Source of the DNA: Tritonibacter multivorans
GTDB lineage: Bacteria; Pseudomonadota; Alphaproteobacteria; Rhodobacterales; Rhodobacteraceae
Length of the DNA: 64,000 bases
Direction: 5' to 3'
NCBI RefSeq assembly: GCF_001458415.1
Contig: NZ_CYSD01000015.1
Location: 1 to 64,000, forward strand
A model generated the notes under the pieces. That model had not been told where the DNA came from, ran no database searches, and saw nothing but the letters and a program-made list of their open reading frames with translations. Shown in pieces: positions 43,568-52,555 of the stretch. Each line of letters begins with the position of its first letter. The first letter of the stretch is position 1. The position numbers were made by a program, and so were the translations under genes.

Positions 43568-45328
43568 TTAAGAAGATACCTGTTCTCGAAGGATAGATGC
43601 CGTGAGCGAGCACAACAGGTAGATACCGGAAAAGATCAGGAATGCCAAAAGCGTATTTTCGAACTTGCGCGGATGGGAGGGCTGGTCCGAGGGCACAGGT
43701 TCCACCGCGGTGGTGAGGTAGCGCACCTGTCGGTCGGCCTCCATCCGGGTGGATTCCAGTTGCTGCAAGGCACTTTGCAGCATCATATCACGGGTTGCCA
43801 GATCGGCCTGCGCCATCTGAATGCGCACGCTCATGGAGGCAAGCGAACCTTCGCCTGCGCTGGCGTCGACCATGCGCTGATTGAGCCGGTCAATGATCGC
43901 CTCAAGCCGGGAAATATCGGCGCGGGCGCCATCTACCTTGGCCTTGTTGGGGCGGGTATTGTCCAAGAGAGCGGCAAGAACCAGTTCCTTTTCCTGTAGC
44001 TGGACCTCGAAGGTTGAAATCTGACCGCGCAGCGAGGCAATCACCCCTTGCGGATCCAAAACCGAGTTTTGCTGCTGCAGGCGCACCAGTTCTTCCTGTG
44101 CGTCCCGACGTTGCTGGGTGGCCAGCGAAAGGGTTTCTTCGGCGTAGGATACCTGGTCCGAGCGTTTCTTCTGCGACAGCTCGTTCACGCGGTCCTGTGC
44201 CGCAGCAATCAGCACGCGTGAGAAATCAGTGGCAATCTGCGGGTCTGCGGCTGTCACCTTGAGGCGCACCATGCCTTCGGTCGGATCATAGCCAACCTTG
44301 ACATTGCGCTTGTAGATTTTGAATTCCTCGTCATTGGAGGCATCCGCATCCAGACGCTGGATCGGGTCAATCCAGGGGGCCGAGAAATGTTCGCGGAAGC
44401 CGATTTCTGCATCCAGTTGCTGCATGGCCTCGCGCGATTGCAGGAAGTCCTGCGCGGTGACGGCTTCTTGGCTGGTGGCAAATTGTGTGCCGCTGAACAG
44501 GCCGCCGACGCCGCCGCCCTGACCATCCGCCTTGATCACCAAGAGCGAAGAGCTGGACGTGTACATGGGCGTGGCCATGGCATAGAAATAATACCCCGCC
44601 ACCAGCGTGGGCAGGAAAACAAAGGCCGACAGGCGCGCCAGCAGCAGCGACAGCTTGCGGCGGCGGCGGCGGGCAATGTCGCGCTGGATCGCCTTGATTT
44701 CGCGGGCGCGGCGTTCCGCAGGCGACAGGGCTTCGATTGCGGGATCCGTCTGCGCCTGCGCGGGGGCGGCAGGCATGGGCATCGTGGGGGCTGCGGTGGC
44801 CGGCAGGCCCGGCGCAGGCTTCGCTGCGGCTTGGGCGGCGCCTTCGGCTTGAGCTGCCTGTGCCTGCGGTACCACCAGTTCCAGCATATTTGAACGTTGG
44901 AACGGGTCGATCCCTTTTTCACGCAGCAGACGCACGGCGTCATAGTCGGAAGTGGCCCCCAGATTGTGTTTCTGCGCGACCCGGCGGGCCAGACGCAACT
45001 GGCGGCCGGTCAGCCCTTCGCGACGGATGGCGTCGATGTCGGTGCTCAGTGCCTGGTTGGGTGTGGATTTCCGGGGCGGGGCGGCGGGCGACATGGCGGC
45101 ACCACCGGCCATGGCCGCGGCCGCAGTGTTGTGAGCGGTTTTCTTTGGCTCTGCTGCGGTTTTGCCGTCCGTCGGGGACACAGTTTTCTGTGCGCGATCT
45201 GCCGCGCTGCCTGCTTCAGGGGCGGCGACGGGCTCTGCCTTGGCGGGCGAGCCATCGTCCTGCGCGCCCTGTTCGGAGCGGTCAGGGCGGCGGATTCTGT
45301 ATTTTTTAGCCTTGGTTTTCATAGTCAT
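43568..45328 (-). CDS. kpsE: KpsE-like capsule polysaccharide export protein with long N-terminal extension
   Basis: The 586-residue inner-membrane protein has the polysaccharide co-polymerase layout: TM1 near 235-255, a periplasmic coiled-coil section (AEETLSLATQQRRDAQEELVR; ISRLEAIIDRLNQRM) and a C-terminal TM near 560-580 preceded by a proline-rich stretch. Ordinary KpsE is about 380 residues; here about 230 extra cytosolic residues precede TM1, with basic, alanine- and proline-rich linkers and one conserved-looking segment (GLTGRQLRLARRVAQKHNLG, then DYDAVRLLREKGIDPF). ATG 45328 or 45322 overlaps the end of kpsT. It spans the periplasm for capsule export. Confidence 0.85.
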   Translation of the reverse strand: MTMKTKAKKYRIRRPDRSEQGAQDDGSPAKAEPVAAPEAGSAADRAQKTVSPTDGKTAAEPKKTAHNTAAAAMAGGAAMSPAAPPRKSTPNQALSTDIDAIRREGLTGRQLRLARRVAQKHNLGATSDYDAVRLLREKGIDPFQRSNMLELVVPQAQAAQAEGAAQAAAKPAPGLPATAAPTMPMPAAPAQAQTDPAIEALSPAERRAREIKAIQRDIARRRRRKLSLLLARLSAFVFLPTLVAGYYFYAMATPMYTSSSSLLVIKADGQGGGVGGLFSGTQFATSQEAVTAQDFLQSREAMQQLDAEIGFREHFSAPWIDPIQRLDADASNDEEFKIYKRNVKVGYDPTEGMVRLKVTAADPQIATDFSRVLIAAAQDRVNELSQKKRSDQVSYAEETLSLATQQRRDAQEELVRLQQQNSVLDPQGVIASLRGQISTFEVQLQEKELVLAALLDNTRPNKAKVDGARADISRLEAIIDRLNQRMVDASAGEGSLASMSVRIQMAQADLATRDMMLQSALQQLESTRMEADRQVRYLTTAVEPVPSDQPSHPRKFENTLLAFLIFSGIYLLCSLTASILREQVSS

Positions 45329-45965
45329 AGAGCAGTTTCGCTTCTTCCAAGGTTTCAAACATATGCAGCGTCCCATTGTTCAGAACCGCCGCCGATGTCG
45401 CAAATTTCTCCAGCGTTTCGGGCTGGTGCGACACAATGATAATCGTGGTGGTGTCCAGCCGCTCGCGCAAGAGCGCGCCTGCTTTGCGGTTGAACTCCAC
45501 ATCCGTGGTCGAAGGCATGCCTTCGTCGATCAGGTAAATGTCGAAATCCAGAGCCAGCATCAAGGCAAAAGAAAACCGTGCTCTCATGCCTTGGGAATAG
45601 GTGCCCAGCGGCTGGTCAAAATATTCCCCCAGCCCGCACAACCAGCGACAGAAGGCTTCGACATAGTCGGCATCCAGACCATAGAGGTTGGCAATGTAAC
45701 GGGAATTGTCCTGTGCGGACAGGCGGCTGATGACACCGCCCATAAAGCCCAGCGGAAAGGAGATTTTGCAGTCGCGCAGGATTTGCCCTTCGTCGGGTTT
45801 CTCAAGCCCCGCCATCATATTGATCAGCGTGGTTTTACCGGTGCCGTTCGGAGCGAGAATACCCAGCGATTTGCCAAGCTCCACCCGGAAGGAGACCTTG
45901 TCCAAGATCACCTTGCGCTGGGTGCCAGTCCAGAAGGACTTGCTGACATTCACAAATTCCAACAT
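45306..45965 (-). CDS. kpsT: Capsule polysaccharide export ATPase
   Basis: The 219-residue ABC ATPase is of the KpsT/Wzt type. It has Walker A APNGTGKTT, a divergent signature YSQGMRARFSFAL (the LSGGQ equivalent in this family), Walker B IYLIDEG and the switch His in IVSHQPE. It should power export of a lipid-linked capsular polysaccharide. The usual permease partner KpsM is not next to it. ATG 45965 is preceded by CCGGAACGAGCG. It is the first gene of the run kpsT-kpsE-kdsA-phosphohexomutase. Confidence 0.9.
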   Translation of the reverse strand: MLEFVNVSKSFWTGTQRKVILDKVSFRVELGKSLGILAPNGTGKTTLINMMAGLEKPDEGQILRDCKISFPLGFMGGVISRLSAQDNSRYIANLYGLDADYVEAFCRWLCGLGEYFDQPLGTYSQGMRARFSFALMLALDFDIYLIDEGMPSTTDVEFNRKAGALLRERLDTTTIIIVSHQPETLEKFATSAAVLNNGTLHMFETLEEAKLLYDYENQG

Positions 45966-46185
45966 CGCTCGTTCCGGTTGCGCCTCCTGCATCGGGCTTT
46001 GGTCTTTGGTAGCGGATCTTTGGGGATCCCCTCCGACAGCCTTGAATTCACTGCCAAAACCATTTCTGAACCCTAAGCATAAAGAGCTGTATCATAGGAT
46101 CGTTAACGGCTTACGCGTTGAATTAGGCGCAAATATGTCGAATTTTAAGCATTCTGGGAAATGGGAATTTCGGGAAAGGGGCGTC

Positions 46186-46800
46186 ATGGTGGGCCGATCC
46201 AGTGCCAAAATGGAGCCTGATCAGCTGGTTCAGCACATTCGCGGCTGTACTCTTTGTGCGGATCGGTTTGCTGCAACCGCAACCGGGCACGCGCCGCGTC
46301 CGGTGCCGTGGTTTGCGTCTTCGGCACGTCTTCTGATCGCGGGCCAAGCGCCGGGCTTGCGGGTGCATGACAGCGGGCGACCCTTTACCGATCCGTCAGG
46401 TGACCGGCTGCGGCAGTGGCTGGGGCTGAGCGAGGCGCAGTTTTATGATCGCGCCCGTGTGGCGATTGTGCCCATGGCCTTTTGTTTTCCGGGGTATGAC
46501 ACCAAAAAATCGGATCTGCCGCCGCCCAAAATCTGCGCGCAGACCTGGCACAGGCAGGTCATGGCGGCGCTGCCAAATATTGGTCTGCGCCTGCTGGTTG
46601 GCGGCGCGGCACAGCGCTGGCATTTGGGAACGAAGACCTCGGTGACAGAAACCGTACAGGGCTGGCGCGCGCTTGCGCCGGACAGCTACCCCTTGCCACA
46701 TCCGTCTTGGCGCAATACGGCATGGATTAAGAAAAACCCCTGGTTCGAGGCAGAGCTGCTGCCAGACTTGCGCGCCCGGGTGAAGGAGCTGATGGAATGA
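46186..46800 (+). CDS. Uracil-DNA glycosylase superfamily protein
   Basis: The 204-residue product has the UDG-fold motifs GQAPGLRVHDSGRPFTDPSG (water-activating and binding loop) and LPHPSWRN (DNA-binding loop). Two N-terminal Cys (CTLCADRF) and further Cys at CFPGYD and ICAQ recall the family 4/5 Fe-S enzymes, but their spacing is not conclusive. It probably removes damaged or deaminated bases. AAAGGGG precedes ATG 46186. It is coupled by ATGA overlap to an SseB gene. Confidence 0.85.
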   Translation: MVGRSSAKMEPDQLVQHIRGCTLCADRFAATATGHAPRPVPWFASSARLLIAGQAPGLRVHDSGRPFTDPSGDRLRQWLGLSEAQFYDRARVAIVPMAFCFPGYDTKKSDLPPPKICAQTWHRQVMAALPNIGLRLLVGGAAQRWHLGTKTSVTETVQGWRALAPDSYPLPHPSWRNTAWIKKNPWFEAELLPDLRARVKELME

Positions 46801-47588
46801 CCGAAATGACCCCGCTGGATCTGGCCCACGCTGCAATGGAGGCCGCCCCCGAAGACGATGCCGCGCGTCTGCGGTTTTTTGAACGTCTGGCCGACAGTGA
46901 AATGTTCGTGCTGCTGTCGCGCGAGCCTGAAGGGGACACGCTGGCGCCCGAGGTGTTTGAGACCGAGGAGGGGCAGTTTGTCCTGGTCTTTGACCGCGAA
47001 GAGCGCCTGTCGGCCTTTGCCGAACGCGCGGTGCCTTATGCGGCGCTGTCGGGGCGGGTGATTGTGCAGATGCTGGACGGCCAGGGCATTGGCCTTGGTG
47101 TGAACCTTGAGGTGGCGCCGTCGTCGATCCTGATCCCGGCCGAAGGGATCGGCTGGCTGGCGCAGACCCTGGCCCATACACCGGGTGAAGTGGAGCAAGC
47201 CATTGAAGAGCTGCGCGCGCCCAGTGGCCTGCCCGAGGTGCTGTTGACCTCGCTCGATCAGAAACTGGCAAGTGCCGTGGGGCTGGCGCAGGCGGCTTAT
47301 CTGGTGGCGGTGGTCTATGAAGGCGGCGGGCAGGGGCATCTTTTGGGCTTTGTCGACGTGCGCGAAGGGGCCGAAGAAGCGCTGGCCAAAGCCGTCGGTG
47401 AGGCGCTGACGTTTTCGGGCCTTGAAGCTGGCGCGCTGGACGTGAGCATGTTTGACTCCTCCAGCGAAGTGGCGGCGTACCTCGCGAAGGTCGGCCTGCG
47501 ATTTGATATGCCGCAGCCCGAGGAACCCAAGGTCTATCAGCCCAAGATCCCCGGCAGCGACCCGGACGCACCGCCGAAGTTGCGGTAA
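46797..47588 (+). CDS. SseB family protein
   Basis: The 263-residue cytosolic protein matches SseB in its N-terminal part (FFERLADSEMFVLLSREPEGD; EEGQFVLVFDREERLSAFA) and has an SseB C-terminal-like half. The name comes from enhanced serine sensitivity in E. coli; the biochemical role is unknown. It overlaps the glycosylase gene by four bases and ends at a strong terminator. Confidence 0.88.
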   Translation: MTEMTPLDLAHAAMEAAPEDDAARLRFFERLADSEMFVLLSREPEGDTLAPEVFETEEGQFVLVFDREERLSAFAERAVPYAALSGRVIVQMLDGQGIGLGVNLEVAPSSILIPAEGIGWLAQTLAHTPGEVEQAIEELRAPSGLPEVLLTSLDQKLASAVGLAQAAYLVAVVYEGGGQGHLLGFVDVREGAEEALAKAVGEALTFSGLEAGALDVSMFDSSSEVAAYLAKVGLRFDMPQPEEPKVYQPKIPGSDPDAPPKLR

Positions 47589-47603
47589 CTTATCGAACCG
47601 AAC

Positions 47604-47635
47604 AAAAGGCCGCCCCAATCAGGGCGGCCTTTTTT
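47604..47635. terminator. Bidirectional terminator
   Basis: AAAAGGCCGCCC pairs with GGGCGGCCTTTTTT around a short loop, between the convergent SseB and SDR genes. Confidence 0.9.
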
Positions 47636-47641
47636 GATGTC

Positions 47642-48415
47642 TTACCAAGGGGACCCGGCGTTGATCTCAAAATCTGACATGGTCACGGCGCGGGCCGCGT
47701 CGCTGGCGAGGTAGGCGGCAAGCTCTGCGACCTCTTCGGGTTGCACCAGCTGGTTCTGCGGATTCGACTTGGCATAGTCCGCGCGCACCGTTTCGAGGGT
47801 TTGGCCGGTGGCGGCCATATCGGCGGCGATGAATTTGCGCAGCATTTCGGTTTCGACCCAGGTGGGGCTGATCGACACGCAGGTCACGCCATGTTCCGCG
47901 CCCTCAAGGCTGACGCAGCGCCCAAGCCCCAAGAGACCCGCCTTGGAGGCGCAGTAAGCCGCGTTGTTTGCCATGCCCGTATGCGCCGCCATTGACGCGA
48001 TATTGATGATCCGGCCCCAGCGCTGGTCAATCATATGCGGCATCACGGCACGGATCATGCGGAAGCTGCCAGAGAGGTTGATGTCGATCTGGGTGTCCCA
48101 GATGTCATCGGGGTGATCGCAGATCGCGGCCTCGTCATAGATGCCCGCGGCATTGACCAGAATATCGACGCTGCCACGGGCCGCCACGACATTGGCCACA
48201 AAGCGATCAACGCTGTCGCGTGCCTGTACGTCCAGGGCTTCGGCGGTGATGTGCCCCGCATCCGGCCCAAGCTGTGCGGCAACATGGGCTGCATCCCCCG
48301 CGCGGCGCGCGCCGACAAAGACATGCGTGCCGTCCTTCGCAAGCCGACGCGCGATCGCCAGCCCCATGCCAGAGAGTCCGCCGGTGACAATTGCGGTTTT
48401 TGTTTTCGCTGGCAT
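47642..48415 (-). CDS. Short-chain dehydrogenase/reductase
   Basis: The 257-residue classical SDR has the cofactor motif TGGLSGMGLAIA, the NAAG motif (LVNAAGIYDE), and the catalytic Ser (IASMAAH) with Tyr-Cys-Ala-Ser-Lys (AAYCASKAG). The sequence is close to the 3-hydroxybutyrate dehydrogenase and acetoacetyl-CoA reductase type in length and ending, but substrate is not certain. It is transcribed alone from 48415. Confidence 0.9.
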   Translation of the reverse strand: MPAKTKTAIVTGGLSGMGLAIARRLAKDGTHVFVGARRAGDAAHVAAQLGPDAGHITAEALDVQARDSVDRFVANVVAARGSVDILVNAAGIYDEAAICDHPDDIWDTQIDINLSGSFRMIRAVMPHMIDQRWGRIINIASMAAHTGMANNAAYCASKAGLLGLGRCVSLEGAEHGVTCVSISPTWVETEMLRKFIAADMAATGQTLETVRADYAKSNPQNQLVQPEEVAELAAYLASDAARAVTMSDFEINAGSPW

Positions 48416-48551
48416 GTGGAGGCTTCCCTTGGGTCAGTATGTTTGCCACGTTTTAGGTGAAAACCGCAGGGAAGCTGTACCGCTGCCATGTCTCGGATGT
48501 CGCGTTGTTGCAATTTTATCGTGAGATGGCGTGGGAAACGACGCAAAAAGC

Positions 48552-48579
48552 AAAAGCCGGACCTCGGGGCCCGGCTTTT
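48552..48579. terminator. Terminator after the YghU-type gene
   Basis: AAAAGCCGG pairs with CCGGCTTTT with a short inner extension; it can work in both directions. Confidence 0.75.
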
Positions 48580-48601
48580 GGCGGTGACTTGTCTGTAAGG
48601 T

Positions 48602-49483
48602 TTATGCGTCTTCCGCAGGGGCCAGTTTGTCCTGGGTGCGGGTCTCAAAATCCTCGGCTGCGTGACGTTCGTGCAGCTGCTCAGAGGGGTCGCCCCAGGC
48701 GCGGTTGACCATGCGGCCGCGCTTCACGGCAGGACGTTCGTCGATCATCTTGGCCCAACGCATCACGTGTTCATACGACTCCACATCCAGGAACTGGGCA
48801 GAGCCATCGTAAAGGCGGCCCAGAACCAGCGCGCCATACCACGGCCAGATCGCAATGTCCGCGATGGTGTAGTCGTCGCCCGCAATATAGGTCTTGGTTG
48901 CCAGTTCGCGGTTCAGCACATCCAGCTGGCGCTTGGTTTCCATGGTGAAACGGTTGATCGGGTATTCGAATTTTTCCGGCGCATAGGCGAAGAAATGGCC
49001 AAAGCCGCCGCCCACATAGGGCGCAGAGCCCATCTGCCAGAAGACCCAGTTCATCACTTCGGCCCGCGCGGCGCCATCCTTGGGCAGGAAGGCGTCAAAT
49101 TTCTCGGCCAGATGGAACAGGATCGAGGCGCTTTCAAAGAGGCGCACGGGCTCATCCCCGGAGGTGTCCAGAAGGGCCGGGATCTTGGAGTTCGGGTTGA
49201 CCTCAACAAAGCCGGAGCCGAACTGGTCGCCTTCGCCGATATTGATCAGATAGGCGTCATATTCTGCGCCTGTGTGACCGGCTTCGAGCAGCTCTTCGAA
49301 CATCACGGTGACTTTGACGCCATTGGGGGTTGCCAGGCTGTGCAGCTGGAAGGGGTGCTTGCCTGCGGGCAGGGGCTTGTCGTGGGTCGGGCCAGCGATG
49401 GGGCGGTTGATATTGGCAAATTGCCCGCCGCTTTTCTGTTCCCAGGTCCAGACCGCGGGTGGGGTGTATTCGGTGTCGCTCAT
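48602..49483 (-). CDS. yghU: Glutathione S-transferase, YghU type
   Basis: The 293-residue GST has the YghU-specific N-terminal lead (PPAVWTWEQKSGGQFANIN RPIAGPTH, split here) before the thioredoxin-like domain, the SKIPALLD glutathione site, ESASILFHLAEKF, and the helical domain with YTIADIAIWPWYG. YghU enzymes bind two glutathiones and reduce disulfides or peroxides. The C-terminus is longer than average, ending in an acidic tail. It stands alone between terminators. Confidence 0.93.
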   Translation of the reverse strand: MSDTEYTPPAVWTWEQKSGGQFANINRPIAGPTHDKPLPAGKHPFQLHSLATPNGVKVTVMFEELLEAGHTGAEYDAYLINIGEGDQFGSGFVEVNPNSKIPALLDTSGDEPVRLFESASILFHLAEKFDAFLPKDGAARAEVMNWVFWQMGSAPYVGGGFGHFFAYAPEKFEYPINRFTMETKRQLDVLNRELATKTYIAGDDYTIADIAIWPWYGALVLGRLYDGSAQFLDVESYEHVMRWAKMIDERPAVKRGRMVNRAWGDPSEQLHERHAAEDFETRTQDKLAPAEDA

Positions 49484-49594
49484 CTGTTGTCCTCGCCTGT
49501 TGGCAGCTGTTTGGTCCAGACCCCAATGGTCCGGCTCTGACAGAGTTAAGTAGTCCGCGCGAAGATTCCAATCACAGGAAGGTTATTTTGTGCC

Positions 49595-50443
49595 TCACCC
49601 CACGGAAATCAGTTGCCACAGCCCCCAGACGACCAGCCCCGCCCCGACCCCGCGGGCAAACAGCTCGCCGCGCGAGAGATGCTTTTCCGCAACCACAAGC
49701 GTAAGCAGGGCGCAGATCCACCAGAGGTTCATAATGCCGCCCGCAAACAGCAAGGCCATCAGGGCCCAGCAGCACCCCAGACAGATAGCGCCATGTTCGC
49801 CCCCCATTACAAACGCGCCGAAAGCCCCCAGCCGCCCGCGCCGGGTCAGGAAATCCGCCGGGCTGCGGCAGTGGCGCAGGCAGGCGGTTTTCAGCGGGGT
49901 GAATTGATAGAGCCCTGCAAGGATCAGCACCACCGCACCGGCGCGCGTGTCGATCAGGATCATCATGGAGGGCGAGACCAGCCCCGTTGCTTCAAGCCCC
50001 CATTGAAGCCCGGTAGCAATTGCCGAAAACCCGCCCCAGGCCAGGAGATAGCCGCCTAGAAAGGCACCGGCCTGAGGCGCAGTCTTCGCGCTGTGGTTTT
50101 GTTGATGTCGGTGTTGGTGCAGGGCGGCGTGCAGCAGCACCGTAGGCGCGACCGAAGGCAGCATCATCGCCACCATCATCACCCACCACATCAGAAACAC
50201 GAGGACCCAATAGGCCGCGCTCCAGTCGCCCGCCGCCCGCGCGCTGGGCATATCGCGCATCTTGGCCATGGCGGTCATTTCGAGCGCAGACATGTCCATG
50301 CCAACGCCCAAGACCGTATAAGCGGCGGCGAGCAGAAACAGGGTGGCCATCAGCGGCAGAAGCAGCCGGGTGTGGTGGCGCAAAATGCGTTCCGCCAGGG
50401 GGGCTGACGGGGGCTTGGGCGGGGAATCAGGCGGGGGCGACAA
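49595..50443 (-). CDS. DUF2182 family integral membrane protein
   Basis: The product of about 282 residues has six or seven transmembrane segments rich in Met (WWVMMVAMMLPSVAPTVLL; GEHGAICLGCCWALMALLFAGG) and is annotated elsewhere as a predicted metal-binding membrane protein. TTG 50443 is the only start that leaves a plausible cytosolic N-terminus; ATG 50347 at the first helix is the alternative. It overlaps the DUF1326 gene by 17 bases, the usual pairing. The Met and Cys residues in the membrane suggest a soft-metal role, unproven. Confidence 0.82.
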   Translation of the reverse strand: MSPPPDSPPKPPSAPLAERILRHHTRLLLPLMATLFLLAAAYTVLGVGMDMSALEMTAMAKMRDMPSARAAGDWSAAYWVLVFLMWWVMMVAMMLPSVAPTVLLHAALHQHRHQQNHSAKTAPQAGAFLGGYLLAWGGFSAIATGLQWGLEATGLVSPSMMILIDTRAGAVVLILAGLYQFTPLKTACLRHCRSPADFLTRRGRLGAFGAFVMGGEHGAICLGCCWALMALLFAGGIMNLWWICALLTLVVAEKHLSRGELFARGVGAGLVVWGLWQLISVG

Positions 50444-51065
50444 CGCCTGTGCCTGACAGATGGATGTCGACCAGATGCGCGTGGCTGTCGGTGTTGCCCG
50501 GCAGGTCCAGCTGCCCCATTGTGCGTGTGGTGGCGCGGGCGATTTCGGCAAGGCGGAACTCAAACCCATTTGGCAGGTCGATGCGGGCGCGGTGTGCGTC
50601 GCCGGTGACCGGGTTCACCAAAGGTTCTGCCGTTGTCTCCATCACATCCGGCACATGCATGCGGCCGCGTCGGTTTTCCACGTCGACGGTGATCTCGATC
50701 GGTTTGACCAGCGTTTCCAGCTTGTTCGGTGACATGGCCGAAAAGACCCACCACATGGTGGCGAGGTCTTCGGTGTCTTCGCCCTTCATGATCCGTTCCA
50801 GCGCGTCGCGCTGGGCGGGGCTGGAGGCCGCGTCCACGATCAGCTGCATGGTGCCATTGCCGTCGTGGATGGCGCCGGGCCATTTGGCAATGTAGGCGCA
50901 GCGGGTGCCCGCAAGATCCACATCGCCGTAATGGCCGCTGTCAAAGGTGAACCCCGCCGCCGCTTCGCAGCTGCCGTGGGTGGGCAGCGCCATAAACTGG
51001 CAGGGGCATCCGGTGGCGCAGTTGCAATTGGCAAGCTCGCGCCCGTGCAGTTCCCAGGGTGTCAT
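50427..51065 (-). CDS. DUF1326 family protein
   Basis: The 212-residue soluble protein starts with the family's cysteine motif CNCATGCPCQF and continues with FDSGHYGDVDLAGTRCA and YIAKWPGAIHDGNG. DUF1326 is nearly always beside DUF2182, and the cysteine cluster suggests metal binding. Together they may form a metal delivery or sensing unit; no experiment is known to me. It is divergent from a YHS-domain exported protein. Confidence 0.88.
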   Translation of the reverse strand: MTPWELHGRELANCNCATGCPCQFMALPTHGSCEAAAGFTFDSGHYGDVDLAGTRCAYIAKWPGAIHDGNGTMQLIVDAASSPAQRDALERIMKGEDTEDLATMWWVFSAMSPNKLETLVKPIEITVDVENRRGRMHVPDVMETTAEPLVNPVTGDAHRARIDLPNGFEFRLAEIARATTRTMGQLDLPGNTDSHAHLVDIHLSGTGVVAPA

Positions 51066-51220
51066 GAGTATCCCTCCTCCCTGAAGTGTCCGTGACTATG
51101 CAGTGGTGAATGCGTGGCAGAAGTTTACCACAAATCGCGCGGTTTTTCAGGGGCGGCGGCCGGGCGTGAGAGGGGGCTGTTCTTGCTGAATATTTCAATC
51201 CGCTCACGGCGAATCGATCT

Positions 51221-51250
51221 GGAGACACAGGGAGACACAGGCGGACACAG
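51221..51250 (+). repeat. Three tandem copies of a 10-base repeat
   Basis: GGAGACACAG, GGAGACACAG and GCGGACACAG follow each other without spacer between the divergent DUF1326 and YHS genes. The 10-base phase could serve a regulator or arise by slippage. Confidence 0.6.
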
Positions 51251-51350
51251 GGGCGTGAGCACGGGTTCACCGCTGCGATCCTTCGGGTATGGTAAGCGCA
51301 AGAAGCCGGGCGGTTGTGCCGGGCCAGATGTCAAACAGAGGATGCGTCGT

Positions 51351-51884
51351 ATGAAACGTTTTGCACTTGCCGGGGTTTTGGCCCTTGGGTTTGCCACCAC
51401 GGCTCTGACGGGCCCTGCCTTCGCGGGGGACCAATTTGTCGATCAGACCGGCTATGCGGTGTCCGGCTATGATGTGGTGGCCTATCGCACGCTGGCACAG
51501 GCGCCGGTTGGCTCTGCCCAGCCCAAAGCGGTTCCGGGCCGTGCGGATATCACCGCCGACTACAACGGGGCGACCTTTGCCTTTGCGTCCGAAGCCAACC
51601 GTGACGCCTTCCTTGCCAACCCCGACTATTACGCGCCGCAGTATGACGGCCACTGCGCCTATGGGGTCTCCAAAGGCGGGAAGGTCCCGGGCAACCCGCA
51701 TCTGTGGCGGATTGTGGATGACAAGCTGTTCCTGAATATCACCAAGAATGTGGTGGGGTTCTGGGAAGAAGACATCCCCGGCAATATCACTCTGGCGGAA
51801 GGCAACTGGCCCGGTATTGAGCCGAAGCCCGCCTCGACCAATCCGATCCCGGGCTACGACTCCCCGGCGCCGGTCAGCAACTGA
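51351..51884 (+). CDS. Exported YHS-domain protein
   Basis: The 177-residue protein has a signal peptide (ALGFATTALTGPAFA) and a YHS domain: YAVSGYDVVAYRT, YNGATFAFASEANRDAFLANPDYYAPQY and HCAYGVSKG. The single Cys and His-rich motif suggest a metal site facing the periplasm. ATG 51351 has AGAGGA eight bases before it; ATG 51342 would sit on top of it. Its divergent neighbours DUF1326/DUF2182 also carry metal-type cysteine motifs. Confidence 0.88.
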   Translation: MKRFALAGVLALGFATTALTGPAFAGDQFVDQTGYAVSGYDVVAYRTLAQAPVGSAQPKAVPGRADITADYNGATFAFASEANRDAFLANPDYYAPQYDGHCAYGVSKGGKVPGNPHLWRIVDDKLFLNITKNVVGFWEEDIPGNITLAEGNWPGIEPKPASTNPIPGYDSPAPVSN

Positions 51885-51903
51885 GTGCAGTCTATGTCCC
51901 AAT

Positions 51904-51936
51904 AAAAAAGCCCCGGTCGGATGGTCGGGGCTTTTT
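51904..51936. terminator. Bidirectional terminator
   Basis: AAAAAGCCCC pairs with GGGGCTTTTT, with further inner pairs, between the convergent YHS and gcrA genes. Confidence 0.9.
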
Positions 51937-51955
51937 ATTTTCTTTTTTCAGGTGT

Positions 51956-52555
51956 TTACCGCTTGCGGTCGCGACGTGCGCTCATCGGCTGGAAGGCCAC
52001 GCCCACGTGGGCTTCGCAGTAGGGCTTGCCTTGTTGAACGGGCAGGCCGCAGAACCAGAAATCGTCGGTGGCGGGGTCGCCAACGGGCCATTTGCAGGTG
52101 CGCTCGGTCAGCTCCATCAGGGTCAGCTTCTTGGCCTTTTTCTCGATCTCGTTCACCTTGGCAAGCGCCTCGGGGCTGATCTCGTTGGCAGAAGGCTGCG
52201 GCGGCAGCGGCTGGCCTGCAGGAATGATCTGCTTGCGCGCGGGCATGGTTGCCGGGCGGGTCTCAGCTGCAGGGGCGGCTTCGGCTGTGGCGGCTGGGCG
52301 CGCGGGTTCCGTTTTGGGCTGGGCGGCCGCCGGTTTGGGCGCGGCCTTGGGGGCGGCTTTGGTTGCGGGCTTTTCTTTTGCCTCAGCTGCCGGTTTTGCG
52401 GCACCGGTGGTGCGGTTGGACAGGCCGAGGCGATGGACCTTGCCGATCACGGCGTTGCGGGTAACGCCCCCCAGTTCCTTTGCAATCTGGCTGGCCGACT
52501 GACCTTCGCCCCACATTTTCTTGAGCAGTTCGACGCGCTCGTCTGTCCAGGACAT
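51956..52555 (-). CDS. gcrA: GcrA cell-cycle regulator
   Basis: The 199-residue protein starts with the GcrA DNA-binding domain (MSWTDERVELLKKMWGEGQS, then VTRNAVIGKVHRLGLSNR), followed by a long Ala-, Pro- and Lys-rich linker (about 50-130). The C-terminal domain (TLMELTERTCKWPVGDP; FWFCGLPVQQGKPYC) binds sigma70. In Caulobacter GcrA activates promoters methylated at GANTC. Its presence fixes the organism as an alphaproteobacterium. ATG 52555 follows GGAAAGGCAACAT. The linker is longer than in Caulobacter. Confidence 0.97.
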   Translation of the reverse strand: MSWTDERVELLKKMWGEGQSASQIAKELGGVTRNAVIGKVHRLGLSNRTTGAAKPAAEAKEKPATKAAPKAAPKPAAAQPKTEPARPAATAEAAPAAETRPATMPARKQIIPAGQPLPPQPSANEISPEALAKVNEIEKKAKKLTLMELTERTCKWPVGDPATDDFWFCGLPVQQGKPYCEAHVGVAFQPMSARRDRKR

